A stretch of 64,000 bases of DNA from Mycteria americana. Taxonomy: Eukaryota > Chordata > Aves > Ciconiiformes > Ciconiidae. The translations under genes were made by a program, and so were the position numbers. Below the pieces are notes generated by a model, which saw only the letters and a list, made by a program, of their open reading frames with translations, searched no databases and had not been told where the DNA came from. How positions within the stretch are numbered: the stretch's first letter is position 1; each line of letters opens with the position of its first letter. Shown piece after piece: positions 1-10,972 of this stretch. The stretch covers positions 222,535,887 through 222,599,886 of the forward strand of contig NC_134365.1 in assembly GCF_035582795.1 (NCBI RefSeq), given 5' to 3'.

Positions 1-30
1 GCAGTGTGAGACATATCAGAGGCATCTCTT

Positions 31-509
31 AGGAGAGGAGAGGAGAGGAGAGGAGAGGAGAGGAGAGGAGAGGAGAGGAGAGGAGAGGAGAGGAGAGGAG
101 AGGAGAGGAGAGGAGGTGAAGGTGGAGAAGGAAAAGGAGAAGAGAAGGAGAAGGAGAAGGAGAAGGAGAAGGAGAAGGAGAAGGAGAAGGAGAAGGAGAA
201 GGAGGAGGAGAAGGAGAAGGAGAAGGAGAAGGAGAAGGAGAAGGAGGAGGAGAAGGAGAAGGAGGAGGAGAAGGAGAAGGAGAAGAAGGAGAAGGAGAAG
301 GAGAAGGAGAAGGAGAAGGAGGAGGAGAAGGAGAAGGAGAAGAAGGAGAAGGAGAAGGAGAAGGAGAAGGAGAAGGAGAAGGAGAAGGAGAAGGAGAAGG
401 AGAAGGAGAAGGAGAAGGAGAAGGAGAAGGAGAAGGAGAAGGAGAAGGAGAAGGAGAAGGAGAAGGAGAAGGAGAAGAGAAGGAGAAGAGAAGGAGAAGA
501 GAAGGAAGG
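31..509. repeat. Polypurine microsatellite block
   Basis: The first part (31-116) is a GGAGA pentamer array of about 17 units. From 124 to 509 it becomes a GGAGAA-type hexamer array with occasional GGAGGA units, giving 386 consecutive purines. The long open frames across it (poly-Arg on plus, poly-Leu on minus) are products of the repeat and not genes. Such mirror-like purine tracts can form triplex DNA and are length-unstable. Confidence 0.97.
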
Positions 510-3300
510 CTATTCCTGCCACCTCCATTTGGTTCCCACTGCCAGGTCCTCCCTTCCCGAGCCCTCTCTGAGCCCTGCGCTGTGCATCTCCTCTGCCCGA
601 GGAAACTCTCCCGTTACCCTCATCCATACGGAGCCATGCTGCAGTCCCTGCTGCGCTCTGTGGCTTTGTCCACACTATAATTAAAAGAGGGATAAGGACA
701 GTTCTCCATCCTGGACGCACCTGGTGCTTCTTGGCCACATCCACATCTATCCTTTCTTCCTTTCCCAACCAGGATGGCTTTACCCAGCCCAGTGGACATT
801 ATTGCCCTGCTGGTGCTACCCCCTCATTCACGCCTGGGCACTGCCGGGGACAGGGCTAGCTGGCAGCAGCCAGGGATGTCCGTGGAGGCAAGGAAGGGGT
901 TAACGGTGTGGATGATGGTGGGATGAGGCTCCAGCCATGTCCTGCTCACTTCAGCACAGTCACAGCTCGCATGACTCCAAACACAGCAAGTGCCTGCCCA
1001 GAGCAACAGACTTAGCCAGGACCTGGGCCTATTTATAAAACAGCAGCAGAGCTACAAACAGGTACAGCTTTTCTGTTTACAAGTGATGACAAACAGCTAG
1101 GAAAAAAACAAAACTCATTTGATCAAACCACCAATTAAGATGAATTTTAATTTTGGTTCAAAAATGCTTTGAATTTGAGTGATAGCTTGTGTTTTTAATT
1201 TTTCTTTTCTCTTTTCCCCCTGAAGTAATATTTTGGCTTGATGTACACTTTTCTTCTGGTGAGATGATATGGAAAAATGGCTACATATTCAAAATGGCTC
1301 AGAGGGCTTTTGAGGGGGTATATATACATTCCCCTCTCACCGTCACGTCGCAGGAGGGAGCAGTGGAGAGATGGATTCAGATGGTGAAGACTGTCCCATT
1401 GCCTGCTCCAACTGGGAAGTTGGTCTTAGACCAGTTTTGGCTCCATGGGACAAGTCTGGTCAATGTTTACGAGCATTTACCGAGATCAGCTGCTGTGGCT
1501 GCTGCTCGTGCTCCCAGTGTCTGAATGTGCTTACCTCTTGTTAAATGCAGTTACTGGGGCTTGCTGGTGGGAGGATCACCCTGGGAGAATAAATCTGCAT
1601 TTACTGGTGGTTTCAAAGACACAGATCAGGTTTTCATCTCTACAGGAAGCAAGGTCCTTACAGTACCTGGTCTTCATCCTACTAGCAATCTAAAATCATT
1701 AGTCACTTCTGAAAATGTTGGTGGATTTATCGATGCCAAAGAACTAAAGATGACCTGAAACATCCAGGAATTATTTACTTCGTGTGTCTGTCTCTCAGTC
1801 ACGTTCTCTCAAAAGGGATGAATAGCATGGCAGATATTTTACAGTGAGACTCATGCTGTAATTACACTTCAGTGGCTGGCAGGTAAGTTGGCTCAGGTAC
1901 TTGTTGGCAATTACAAAAGCGCTTTGTTCATTCAGATGGCATCTTAATGTAAGTGGTTTGCTGAAAATTTCATCACTAAAATAGCTCTTAGGCAACTTGA
2001 CAGTAACAGTCCACCGATGTTTTTGTAAATTGTGTATAAAAAGCTATAGTATGAGTAAGCTAGAGTATGAGTATTATTTGTTATAGATTCAAGATGGAAA
2101 AACCCCACATCAGGGAAATAAATCATGATTGCTATTTTAGGATAAGGGCTTCACCATAGATTTGCAGTAAAAAAAAAAATGTTTTCACAACTGAACGTTA
2201 CTTTTAAAATAGCTGTATTAATAGCCTGCAGAGCTTGCCATGAAAACACTTTGCATCCTTGTTTTACATGGACAGGGCATGAAAGAAATAATCAGAAAGC
2301 TCAGTAATGTTGCAGGCAGTAGCTGTGTGCTGTCCTCACGCTGTCCATGCAGGGCGGGGGACGGCGGGTTTATTCCAGTGCGGGTATGGCCAGCTACTGA
2401 CTTGCTTCCTGGTCCGTCGGGTGATGGATGAAGTCCACGCTGCCCAGGGGGCCGAGCTAATCCCCCCTTCTCTTTGGTCAGAGCGTGGGGCTGCGAGCCA
2501 GGCAGGCACCCGGCTGTCCCAAGCCCTCCCGTGCCAGGCTGGGCTGTGCAGCGCTGGGGCTCTGACGCTGCCGTTGCATCGGCCTTTGACGCTCCATCCC
2601 GACACTTTTTGAATCCCAATATTTTTAAAAATCTGATGGCTGAGAATAGAAAGGCACCCAAAGCAAAGGCTTTTGCATATCTTCCTGGCCATTCTCCCTG
2701 GATCACAGCACTCCTGGAAAGTTTACAGATACAGAATAAGGTGAATTTTTTTCTCTACAGATATTCTGCTGTTTCCATATGTGTTTTCAAACAGACAGGA
2801 TGAAAATCCAGTTTTTGTGTGCAAACAAATAAATATGCCTGTCTCACTGTGTGTGTCTGCAGTACTTGGGAGTGGTGGACCGTGGGAGGCAGCGCAGCCA
2901 GTTTCACAGAGAACATTTCTGACAGGACAGCACAGCCCATATGGAAAAACTCAAGCAGAACTGAAGTTTAACAGGAAGCACTAAAAATGTGTTTGTTTGT
3001 TTGTTTGTTTTTTTAATTTTGCCCTTTAAAAATAAAAGAAAACAAGTTCAGCTGCTGGGTTTATCATTTAAAATGTTGATTTTACAGTGTTCTGCACTTA
3101 AGAGAATTCAAGCAATTCCTGTTCAAATTCAAATGCCACCATTTTGTGGCTGCATATGTTATTGTATATAGCCATAATGGGCTAAAGAAATGAGAGAGGA
3201 GCTCTCTGTATCAGTATGGCAACTGTAAGATTCCCTTGCGTTTCACAGGCACAGCCCCATGGGATCCACAGTCATGGGAAAGGATCTCTAAAGCTGCTGT
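510..3300. other. Intergenic, no gene recognised
   Basis: Unique-looking sequence between the purine repeat and the first OR gene. I see no homology-bearing frame; the short open frames have no recognisable domain. A small GTTT run lies at about 2991-3010. Position 3302-3317 is a pyrimidine tract ending in CAG, a plausible splice acceptor for the OR gene that follows. Confidence 0.6.
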
Positions 3301-3365
3301 TTCTCTTTCCCTTGCAGCAGGGGATGTGCTATGGCATAGCATGACTGCTCTTCACCCCGCGTGCC

Positions 3366-4319
3366 ATGCCCTTCCCCAACAGCTCTGACCTCAGCCCATC
3401 CTCCTTCATCTTGGCCAGCATCCCGGGGCTGGAGGCTGCCCATTTCTGGATGGCGATCCTTCTGTGCTCCGTGTACATCTTGGCGGTCACAAGCAACTGC
3501 GCGGTGCTGTTCATCGTGAAGACGGAGCCCAGCCTGCACGCTCCCATGTACTTCTTTCTCTGCATGCTGGCTGCCATCGACCTGGCCTTGTCCACGTCCA
3601 CGGTGCCACGCATCCTCTCCTTCTACTGGTTCAATGCCAGGGAGATCAGCTTCGGCACTTGCCTTGTCCAGATGTTCCTCATCCACACCCTCTCGGCCAT
3701 CGAGTCCACTGTCCTCCTGGCCATGGCCGTGGACCGGTATGTGGCCATCTGCCACCCGCTGAGACACGCTGCCATCCTCACCAATGCTGCCACAGCGAAA
3801 ATAGGGCTGGTAGCCATGGCCAGGGGAGTTCTCTTCTTCCTGCCTTTGCCTTTGCTTCTCCTGCCCCTTCCATTCTGCAGCTCGCGGGTGCTGTCACACT
3901 CCTTCTGCCTGCACCAGGATGTTATGAACCTGGCCTGCGCCAACACCACCCCCAGCGTGGTGTACGGCCTCACCGCCATCCTGCTGGTCATGGGGCTGGA
4001 TGCCATCCTCATCTGCCTCTCCTACATCCCGATCCTCAAGGCTGTCTTGCAGCTGGCATTGTGGAAGGAGAGGCTCAAGGTGTTCAGCACCTGCATTGCC
4101 CATATCTGTGTGGTCCTGGCCTTCTACGTGCCCCTGATTGGGCTGTCTGTGGTGCACAGGTTTGGGAAGGACCTGGCTCCACTGGTCCACATCATCATGG
4201 GGAATGTCTACATCCTGGTGCCTGCTATGCTCAACCCCATCATCTACGGGGTGAGGACCAAACAGATACGGAGGAGGATCCTGAATTTTATTCATATATA
4301 CAACAGAACTGCCCAGTGA
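3366..4319 (+). CDS. Class I olfactory receptor, OR51E2-like
   Basis: A 317-residue, seven-helix, G-protein-coupled receptor encoded by one exon. It shows the class I OR marks: an N-glycosylation site near the start (NSS), IPGLE before helix 1, LHAPMYFFLCMLAAIDLALS in helix 2, MAVDRYVAICHPLRH at the end of helix 3 (DRY intact), SHSFCLHQDVM in extracellular loop 2, KVFSTCIAHICVV before helix 6, and LNPIIYGVRTKQIRRR at helix 7. The helix 2, helix 3 and loop wording is closest to mammalian OR51E2. The start is the first Met in frame and gives normal family length. A pyrimidine tract and CAG at 3302-3317 suggests a 5' UTR intron ending just upstream, as usual for OR genes. It looks intact; ligand unknown. 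Confidence 0.92.
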   Translation: MPFPNSSDLSPSSFILASIPGLEAAHFWMAILLCSVYILAVTSNCAVLFIVKTEPSLHAPMYFFLCMLAAIDLALSTSTVPRILSFYWFNAREISFGTCLVQMFLIHTLSAIESTVLLAMAVDRYVAICHPLRHAAILTNAATAKIGLVAMARGVLFFLPLPLLLLPLPFCSSRVLSHSFCLHQDVMNLACANTTPSVVYGLTAILLVMGLDAILICLSYIPILKAVLQLALWKERLKVFSTCIAHICVVLAFYVPLIGLSVVHRFGKDLAPLVHIIMGNVYILVPAMLNPIIYGVRTKQIRRRILNFIHIYNRTAQ

Positions 4320-5342
4320 GCTGTGCTCAGCTGCTGTCTCCTGTATCCTCACACCAGCTCATCTTGTTTTACACTTAGAGTCTTTGGTGCAGGACTGTCC
4401 TCTGTTTGTATGGCACCTAGCACATGGTAGGAGACTCCGAGGTGCTACCACAAGGCAAAAAGTAAATAGCAATTGTAAACTCCTTCCAAGAGTTTTTACC
4501 CTCACCAAACTTGGAGAGACTCTACTGCAATGATCTAAATCCAACCCTGATCCAGCAGGTAGTGCAATGGGAAGGAAAAGTGGCTCAGCAAACTGATAAA
4601 AATGGTCTTGACATTGCACTTCTTTGTTCCCATCTCACCCATAACAATGGCAGAGCTGAGTGAATGCTACAGTGTTCTTTTGAACGATTTAGTTAATTCA
4701 TGGTTTCCGCTTGTGGCACATTCACTTTCCAAAAACATTTTAGTAAAATTTTTGCCAGAAACTTTGGCTGTAGCCAAATCTCCAAGTAAAATAATTATAG
4801 CAAGCGACATTATAGATGCAGAAATGCACTTCAGAAGAAGCCCTCAACCTCTGTGGTCTTGTTCTGACCTATTGGGTGTTCAGTCAAGACAGCTCAGCGT
4901 CCTTGTAGCAGATGCTCTGGAAAAATTTCAGACCCAGAGTTACTGATAGCAATTGTAAAAATAATTTCAATTATTAATTATATTCAATAAAATGACAACA
5001 TCTCAAGAGAAAAAATAAGCAAGTTATAAATGTTAGTGATACTTCCAAGCTGAAGGAAGTGGTATTTCCAAGTCAAAGGTGTTTCATACCTTTGACTTCA
5101 CACATGCTTGGAATTCCTAAGAAGTTATGAATTAAGTTCAAGATCTTCATCTTTCAAGCTTTTTTTTTATACTTCCTAGGTTTTCCCCATGAAACAGAGT
5201 ACCTGACGGCCTCTCCTCTCTTTATTCGCATGACTTTTCTACCAGCGGGACACTACTACAAAACTTTTTTAATACAATGAAAGCCACAAGCCTTAGGGCC
5301 AATGAAGAAGGTCTGAAAGCAAACTGCATTTGTTTTCACACC
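4320..5342. other. OR 3' flank, no gene recognised
   Basis: AT-rich sequence after the receptor. AATAAA at about 4986-4991 is a possible polyadenylation signal for the OR transcript. No other frame here is convincing. Confidence 0.5.
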
Positions 5343-5490
5343 ATCACAGGCTCACAGAATGGTTGAGGTTGGAGGAACCTCTGCAGGTCGTCTTGTCCAA
5401 CCCCCCAGCTGAAGCAGGGCCAGCTAGGAGCAGTTGCCCAGGATTGTGTCCGGACAGCTTTTGAGTCTCTGAGGATGGAGACACCATTTC
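5343..5490 (-). mobile_element. CR1 LINE 3' fragment
   Basis: Reads as the reverse complement of the CR1 3' end: CACAGAATGGTTGAGGTTGG, then the CTTGTCCAACCCCC and GAAGCAGGGCCAGCT blocks. It is short and diverged, so it is an old 5'-truncated insertion. Confidence 0.8.
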
Positions 5491-5850
5491 ATATTTTGCA
5501 AAAAGGTTAAAGATCCTGGGAAAGGATGTTGTACAATACAATTTAGAAAGAAACATACAGATTGGAAGGGTGCTCACTTCTATTTTTTTTCCTAATGTTC
5601 TTTGTCTTTTTAAAAATAAATCTGTTTCTTTATAAAGAGAAATAAACAAGCAATCTCTTCTTTTTCCTCTCAGTTTAAACTCTTACCTTGTTGTTGGTTA
5701 TCATGAACTGTGGTCTTCAGCCTTGAGGTGGCTGCATTGCCACGCACAGGGACGTGTTTGCTGTTCCCACTGCAACAGCCCCCGGGATTCCTCCGGCGAG
5801 AGGTGCCAGGGGTGTGTGGTCTCCGATTTGAACACGCTGGCCTTCGCTAC

Positions 5851-6335
5851 TGGCGTGCATTAAACCCCGTCAGCAACTAGGCACCACACGGCCGCTCGCT
5901 CGCCCTCCCCCTGCCCCGGTGGGATGGGGGAGAGAATCGGAAAAAAAGCAAAACCTGTGGGTTGAGATAAAGTTTAATAGGACAGTAGAGGAAGAGAAAA
6001 TACTAATACTAATACTAAAAAGAATGTACAAAACAAGTGATGCACAAGGCAATTGCTCACCACTCGCTGACTGATGCCCGGCCCATCCCCGAGCAGCAAT
6101 TGCTGACCCCGGCCAGCTCCCCCCAGTTTATATACCGAGCATGACATCATATGGTATGGAATAGCCCTTCCGGCAGGGCATGGGAAGCTGAAAAGGCCTT
6201 GACCAGTGTAAGCACTGCCCAGCAACAACTAAAACATCAGCGTGTTATCACGTTAGTCTCACACTAAATCCAAACCACAGCACTGTACCAGCTACTAGGA
6301 AGAAAATTAACTCTATCCCAGCCGAAACCAGGACA
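5851..6335 (-). mobile_element. Solo LTR of an avian endogenous retrovirus
   Basis: This is the same LTR family as the copy at 27325-27874, in reverse orientation. The right edge is the reverse complement of TGTCCTGGTTTCGGCTGGGA. The body shares the gene-like blocks around the TATA region and the GC-rich 3' part. The flanks (GCTAC left, ACTAC right) look like a 5-bp target duplication with one mismatch. No internal viral region is present, so it is a solo LTR fossil. It is more diverged than the 27-kb copy and probably older. Confidence 0.8.
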
Positions 6336-6481
6336 ACTACACGAGGGAGCAGTGCACAAAGCCTTGCTCAGCAGGACCCTTCACAGATGACTAGAGCAGC
6401 ACCAGGTACTATTAAGAAGGCTGTACTCCATCAGGAGGCCCAGGTGCTGTTGAACGCTGATGTCTCCGTTAGTAGATGATT

Positions 6482-7050
6482 ATCACAGAATCGCAGGGTA
6501 ATTCAGGTTGGATGTGACCTCAGGACATCTCTAATCCAACCTCCTGCTCAAAGCAGGGGCAGCTCTAGGGTCAGACAAGGTTGCTCAGGGCATTATCCAG
6601 CTCGGTGTTGAAAGTTTCCAAGGACTGATGTTGCACAAGCTCTTTGGGTCTCTATTACAGTGCTTGATTGTCCTTACTGTGAAAAAGCTTCTCTTTATAT
6701 CCAGTTTGAACCTCTCTTGTTTCAACTTACGCTTGTTTTCTCTCCTTCTCCTGCCATGCCACATTGTGAGGAGCCTGGCTCCAAGTTCTTGATAAGGGTA
6801 GAGGAAGGCTGCTCTTCTGCTGTTGGGTCTTCCCAAAACCTTTTCTTTTCCAGGCTGAGCAAGCCCATTTTCCTAAGCCTCTCCTCACGGAGCATTGCTC
6901 CAACACTAGCCACCCTGGGAGCCATCAGCTGAACTTGTTCCACTTTGTTGATGCTTTTTATGCACTGGGGCCCAAAACCAGATGCAGTATCTAGATGTGG
7001 TTTAGCAAGTGCTGAGTAGACTGTGCGATAATCTTTTGAGGGCACGGTAG
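6482..7050 (-). mobile_element. CR1 LINE, 3' end with part of ORF2
   Basis: Reverse-strand CR1: the 3' tail begins at 6482 (ATCACAGAATCGCAGGGTAA) and the sequence runs back into the C-terminal part of ORF2. In the minus-strand translation the CR1 signature LREERLRKMGLLSLEKKR is recognisable. It is 5'-truncated, diverged and not coding. Confidence 0.88.
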
Positions 7051-7227
7051 ATCACTCTCCAGAAAGGTCAACCCAGAGCCCAAACCAACCAATATCAGGA
7101 GGAACTGCTAGAGAAGGAGGAAAGAGAAAAATAAAAATTATAGCGCATGTAAATCTGCACTGATTCACACCATGCAAGTGGAAGTATGCTTGATGGTCTA
7201 AGATTTGTGCAGAGAAGTTTCATTTAG

Positions 7228-7345
7228 TGTTAGGCCAGTTTGCTCAAGGTTTTATACAGTTGGGTCCTAAAAACCTTCAAGGACGGAGGCAGCACAACCC
7301 CTCTGGGCAACCTTCCTTTGCTTGGCATGTGCTCCTGTTGCCTCC
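7228..7345 (-). mobile_element. CR1 LINE fragment
   Basis: A short piece matching the CR1 segment just upstream of its 3' UTR (CAAGGACGGAGGCAGCACAA, then CTCTGGGCAACCT) on the minus strand. It may be the continuation of a disrupted copy, since another minus-strand CR1 ends less than 200 bp away. Confidence 0.65.
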
Positions 7346-7399
7346 GTACATGCTGGTGTAACATAAGCAAACTTAGCTGTGAAAAAGAAATACATTATT

Positions 7400-8670
7400 T
7401 GAGAAAAACAGGTAAATATGTGGAAAGCAGGCAATGAACAATGAGTTCCCTCAGGGAGGACAGAAAACAGGTCCAGATGCTGCTCTCAGGGGATCTTGCA
7501 TCTTGTCCATGACTTCTAGGTGTGCTAAAAGAGGTATCTTATCAAAGACACGTGCTGTCTCGCATCACGGCCTTCAAATGACAGCAGTATTTGGTGGAGT
7601 TTGGTGCAGTTTCTTCCAATTGCCAGCTAACAGTGAGAGTAAAATGGGTGTGCTTTTTGTAGTCTGTGCTTGTATAGCTTCAGTCTCCATGAAACACATC
7701 TTGTTATAACCTTTTCTGGTAAATTAAAGCACATTTTATTTCAAAATAAATACTTTCATTTAAGTGAGTTACAAGTAGTTGCCATCTGGCACTTAAAGGC
7801 AATTTTACTCCCCTGTCATTTTTGTCATAGTCTGTTATATTAGAGCTTAGAAGGCTAAAAAATTTTCATAAAAATGAAAACAATCTGTACCTGCCTAATG
7901 TGATTTGGGAAGTGTGAATGAATTTTTCAGACGCACGCTATGGATCTAAACTCTTTTCAGGTGGCTGTGGCATTGAGAAATGGCTCCTGCTCATTCTCCG
8001 TATGTTCCTTATTTTTTTTCCTTTTGTGCTGAGAGAAAAATTAATAAAGAAAAATGAATGAACCATCCTGAAAATGCTGTATTATATTTCCTAGCCATCT
8101 ATTTCTCAGAAAGACAGTTACTAGAGCCTCAGAGCAGGGAGGAGCATGAATTTCTCCTGGGTACAGATGAAAACTGTGTGGGATTCTCGCTCTCCATCTT
8201 GTTTTCCAAACTTTAGTCATGGAGCATTGCTTTCCTGGGGAAGAGACGGAACATGCCTTCTTCCTCAATGTGTGTCTTTGCAAATGACTATGACAACCAC
8301 TTTCTAGCTGAAATGTCCATTGCCCCAGGTCACCTCAGACCTCCAGCAGAAGGAAAACCCCAACCAGAGCATGGGGCGTCTGAACCCACATCTCCTCTGT
8401 GAGCAGGGCCAAGAGCCAGAGGTGGAGATGGACCGACCGACTTAGCTGGGGCCCAGCTGGCTCTGGGAAGGCGAGGAAAGAGCCTTGCAAAAGGGACTGA
8501 AAAGGGAAGGGGTAGGACAAGGAGAAGGAGGGGAGGACAGGATGGGAGTGTGGTTTGCACAGAGGTGGGGAGAGGACTGGGAGTCACAGGAGCCTGGAGG
8601 TGGCAATAGAGGCAACGAGGAGTTGCATGGGGCTGGAGCAGTTGATCTCCTGGAGGATCTCCTGGGGATC
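7400..8670. other. Intergenic, no gene recognised
   Basis: AT-rich non-coding sequence. Open frames are short and carry no domain I recognise. Confidence 0.5.
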
Positions 8671-8676
8671 TCCAAG

Positions 8677-8873
8677 TCTTCTTCTCTTCTCTTCTCTTCT
8701 CTTCTCTTCTCTTCTCTTCTCTTCTCTTCTCTTCTCTTCTCTTCTCTTCTCTTCTCTTCTCTTCTCTTCTCTTCTCTTCTCTTCTCTTCTCTTCTCTTCT
8801 CTTCTCTTCTCTTCTCTTCTCTTCTCTTCTCTTCTCTTCTCTTCTCTTCTCTTCTCTTCTCTTCTCTTCTCTT
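8677..8873. repeat. TCTTC pentanucleotide microsatellite
   Basis: 197 uninterrupted pyrimidines made of about 39 nearly perfect TCTTC units. The long open frames over it (EKRRE repeats on minus, LLFSS repeats on plus) exist only because a 5-bp unit without stop codons is open in every frame. Its purity suggests recent expansion. Confidence 0.98.
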
Positions 8874-8879
8874 GTCTCT

Positions 8880-10350
8880 CCAAGTACTCCTGGAATTGGA
8901 CCTTGGGACGTGGTGTCTTTGCACACTCTGGCATTTCTGCTGTCCCAGACGCTCTCAGTAGGCTGCCTTGGGGTTTGATGCAGTTCCCCAATAATGGAAG
9001 GGGGTTTATTTGTATGACTTGCTTTTTCACAGAAATTGGCATTGCCAAAGATTTGACACAGGGATGCTATATTGTGTGAACTCCACAAAAACAGCACAGG
9101 GAGGTGCAGTGTGCCACAAAAACAGCAGTGGGAGTTACTTAACCAACGTGCGGAGGGCTCTCAAATCTGCCTCTTGTTATTTCACCATTCTCCATCTGTG
9201 TAATGAGGATGATGTTACTGACTTCCCTCTCTAAGCCTGTATTAGAGCTATGGATGAAACATAGCAGAGAAAGGGTAGATTGCTATTGTTTGGAAAGTAC
9301 TTCATAATTCATGCTGCTGCAGTTTTAATTGCAAACCCAGTCCTGTGATTTAATCTTGAACTGCCCCATCGCTCTTAAATCTCCTCCAGATAAACACACT
9401 GCAAGAAAACACGTACAAAACTGGGCAAAATGCAGCTGTGTCTATGAGGTCATCAGCATTGAGGGGGTTAAAAACTGTCTATTTCTCGCTCTCTAATTAC
9501 TCGTTGAGTAGCAGGGGAAATGCAGAGCTCCCTGCTGGGACTTATCTGTCAGACAGGTAAATATCTCCTGGTCTCTGCAGTGCAGAGTCCCTGCATGGAA
9601 ACCTGCAGGAGGCAGGTGAGTATTTAGGGTTCGGGCAGCAATTTGTTGCTCTGCAATAAGGCCTTTTATGCCATCACTCCTCCTGGGCAGCAGCAGCAAG
9701 GGTTGAACAGCCCCCAGTTAGTGGAGCTTGCAGGCACTCTCCTGTCTCTCACATTGCCTTTGCCTGGGAATTGTGTTCCCTGTCCCAGTGTTCTCCATGG
9801 AAGAATGAAGTTTTAGGTAAAGCAGCACCAGCAGAGGCAGCTGGCAGGAAGGAGGTGGAACGAAGAAAGAAAAATATCAGGAATTTCAATTCCTAGGTTT
9901 ACAGCCACATGGAAAACAACCCAGGAAATCTCTCCCAGAGTGCAGGTGACCCCAAGCCTTACGTATCTGTAAGGTTTCAAGCGCAGCCCCCACAACCCAT
10001 CTCCAGCTGGTGACTGGTGGCCATGCTGGGCTGGGCTGCAGTGGTCGCGGTGTGAAATCTCGCTCCTGATGCAATGGGAGCAGACCCCGCTGGCTCGGCT
10101 AGCACCGGACCCTCGGGGAGGAAAAGCTTAGCTCTCTTCTGGGAAGCTGCTATTGTCTTCTCCGTCCCTCTGCTCCCTGTAGCACTCCAGCACAAGTGCG
10201 GTCGGCCCCAGGAAGGTTTCTGAAGGGTCTTATCAGGTCAGGAACATTGGCCTAATCTGTGCTGCAGAGCTCTTCAAGGAATCCTTTTTCCCAGGTATTA
10301 AGGAAAAAACATGAGCTGAGCAATGTGCTGGGGCTGAGTGAGCTGCAATC
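8880..10350. other. Intergenic, no gene recognised
   Basis: No frame with recognisable homology and no repeat family I can name. Confidence 0.5.
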
Positions 10351-10352
10351 TT

Positions 10353-10408
10353 GGGGGGGGGGGAGAGAATGGACATCACTGGAGCACTGCATGGGGGGGG
10401 GGGGGGGG
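10353..10408 (+). repeat. Paired G-runs (G11 and G16)
   Basis: Eleven Gs at 10353-10363 and sixteen at 10393-10408, separated by about 30 bp. These are strong quadruplex-forming runs and are also prone to length error in sequencing. They lie about 570 bp before the second intact receptor gene. Confidence 0.9.
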
Positions 10409-10972
10409 CGGTGTCAAATACAGTGGCACTGGCTCAGTTTTTTGCCCTGAAATCAGATGTTTCTTGACTGAGGCAAGCACTCGTTGCCTCTGTTTACACC
10501 GGCAAGCAGCACAGTGCTGTTAAAAGCTTCTGTAGAGCTATATAGGGCTGGCACTAGTGACTTCATATCCCCACTACGCACATTTCAAGAAGGTTTACTT
10601 CAGACCACCTTTCATCTGGTCTCCTGGGCTGGACACCCTTTGGACACTGGAGACCATCAGGTGTGCACCTCGGGCAGCCTTTCTGTTCAGTTTGATCCAG
10701 GAGGAATCCAGTCCGCCTGCTCCAGGACCGCTCCACCGAGTGGGACAGAACACTTTCAGTGGAAACTGTCAGGACATTTGCTTCAAAAGTGCTCTCTTGA
10801 ACCAGTGCAAGCAGCCGTCACAGGGATGGGTGGCTGTGTGGGGAATTTGAGCTTCGAGACCATACCACATGCCAGTCTCTGTTTGCCACTGACCAGATCA
10901 GGTCGAGGGTGTTTGATGCTTTTTTACAGGATGCAAGAGCCCTCAGTGTAGGCAAGAGACAAGAAGGGTTTC

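Noticed and set aside
16-768. Poly-Leu (minus) and poly-Arg (plus) frames
   Set aside because: They arise from the stop-free purine repeat; no real protein signal outside it.
2218-2706. 162-codon minus-strand frame
   Set aside because: No homology recognised and equally long overlapping frames exist on the other strand.
3464-4378. 304-codon second frame inside the first receptor
   Set aside because: Shadow frame of the OR gene; the real frame has all family motifs.
8330-9097. EKRRE- and LLFSS-repeat frames up to 255 codons
   Set aside because: A pure 5-bp repeat without stops is open in all frames on both strands.
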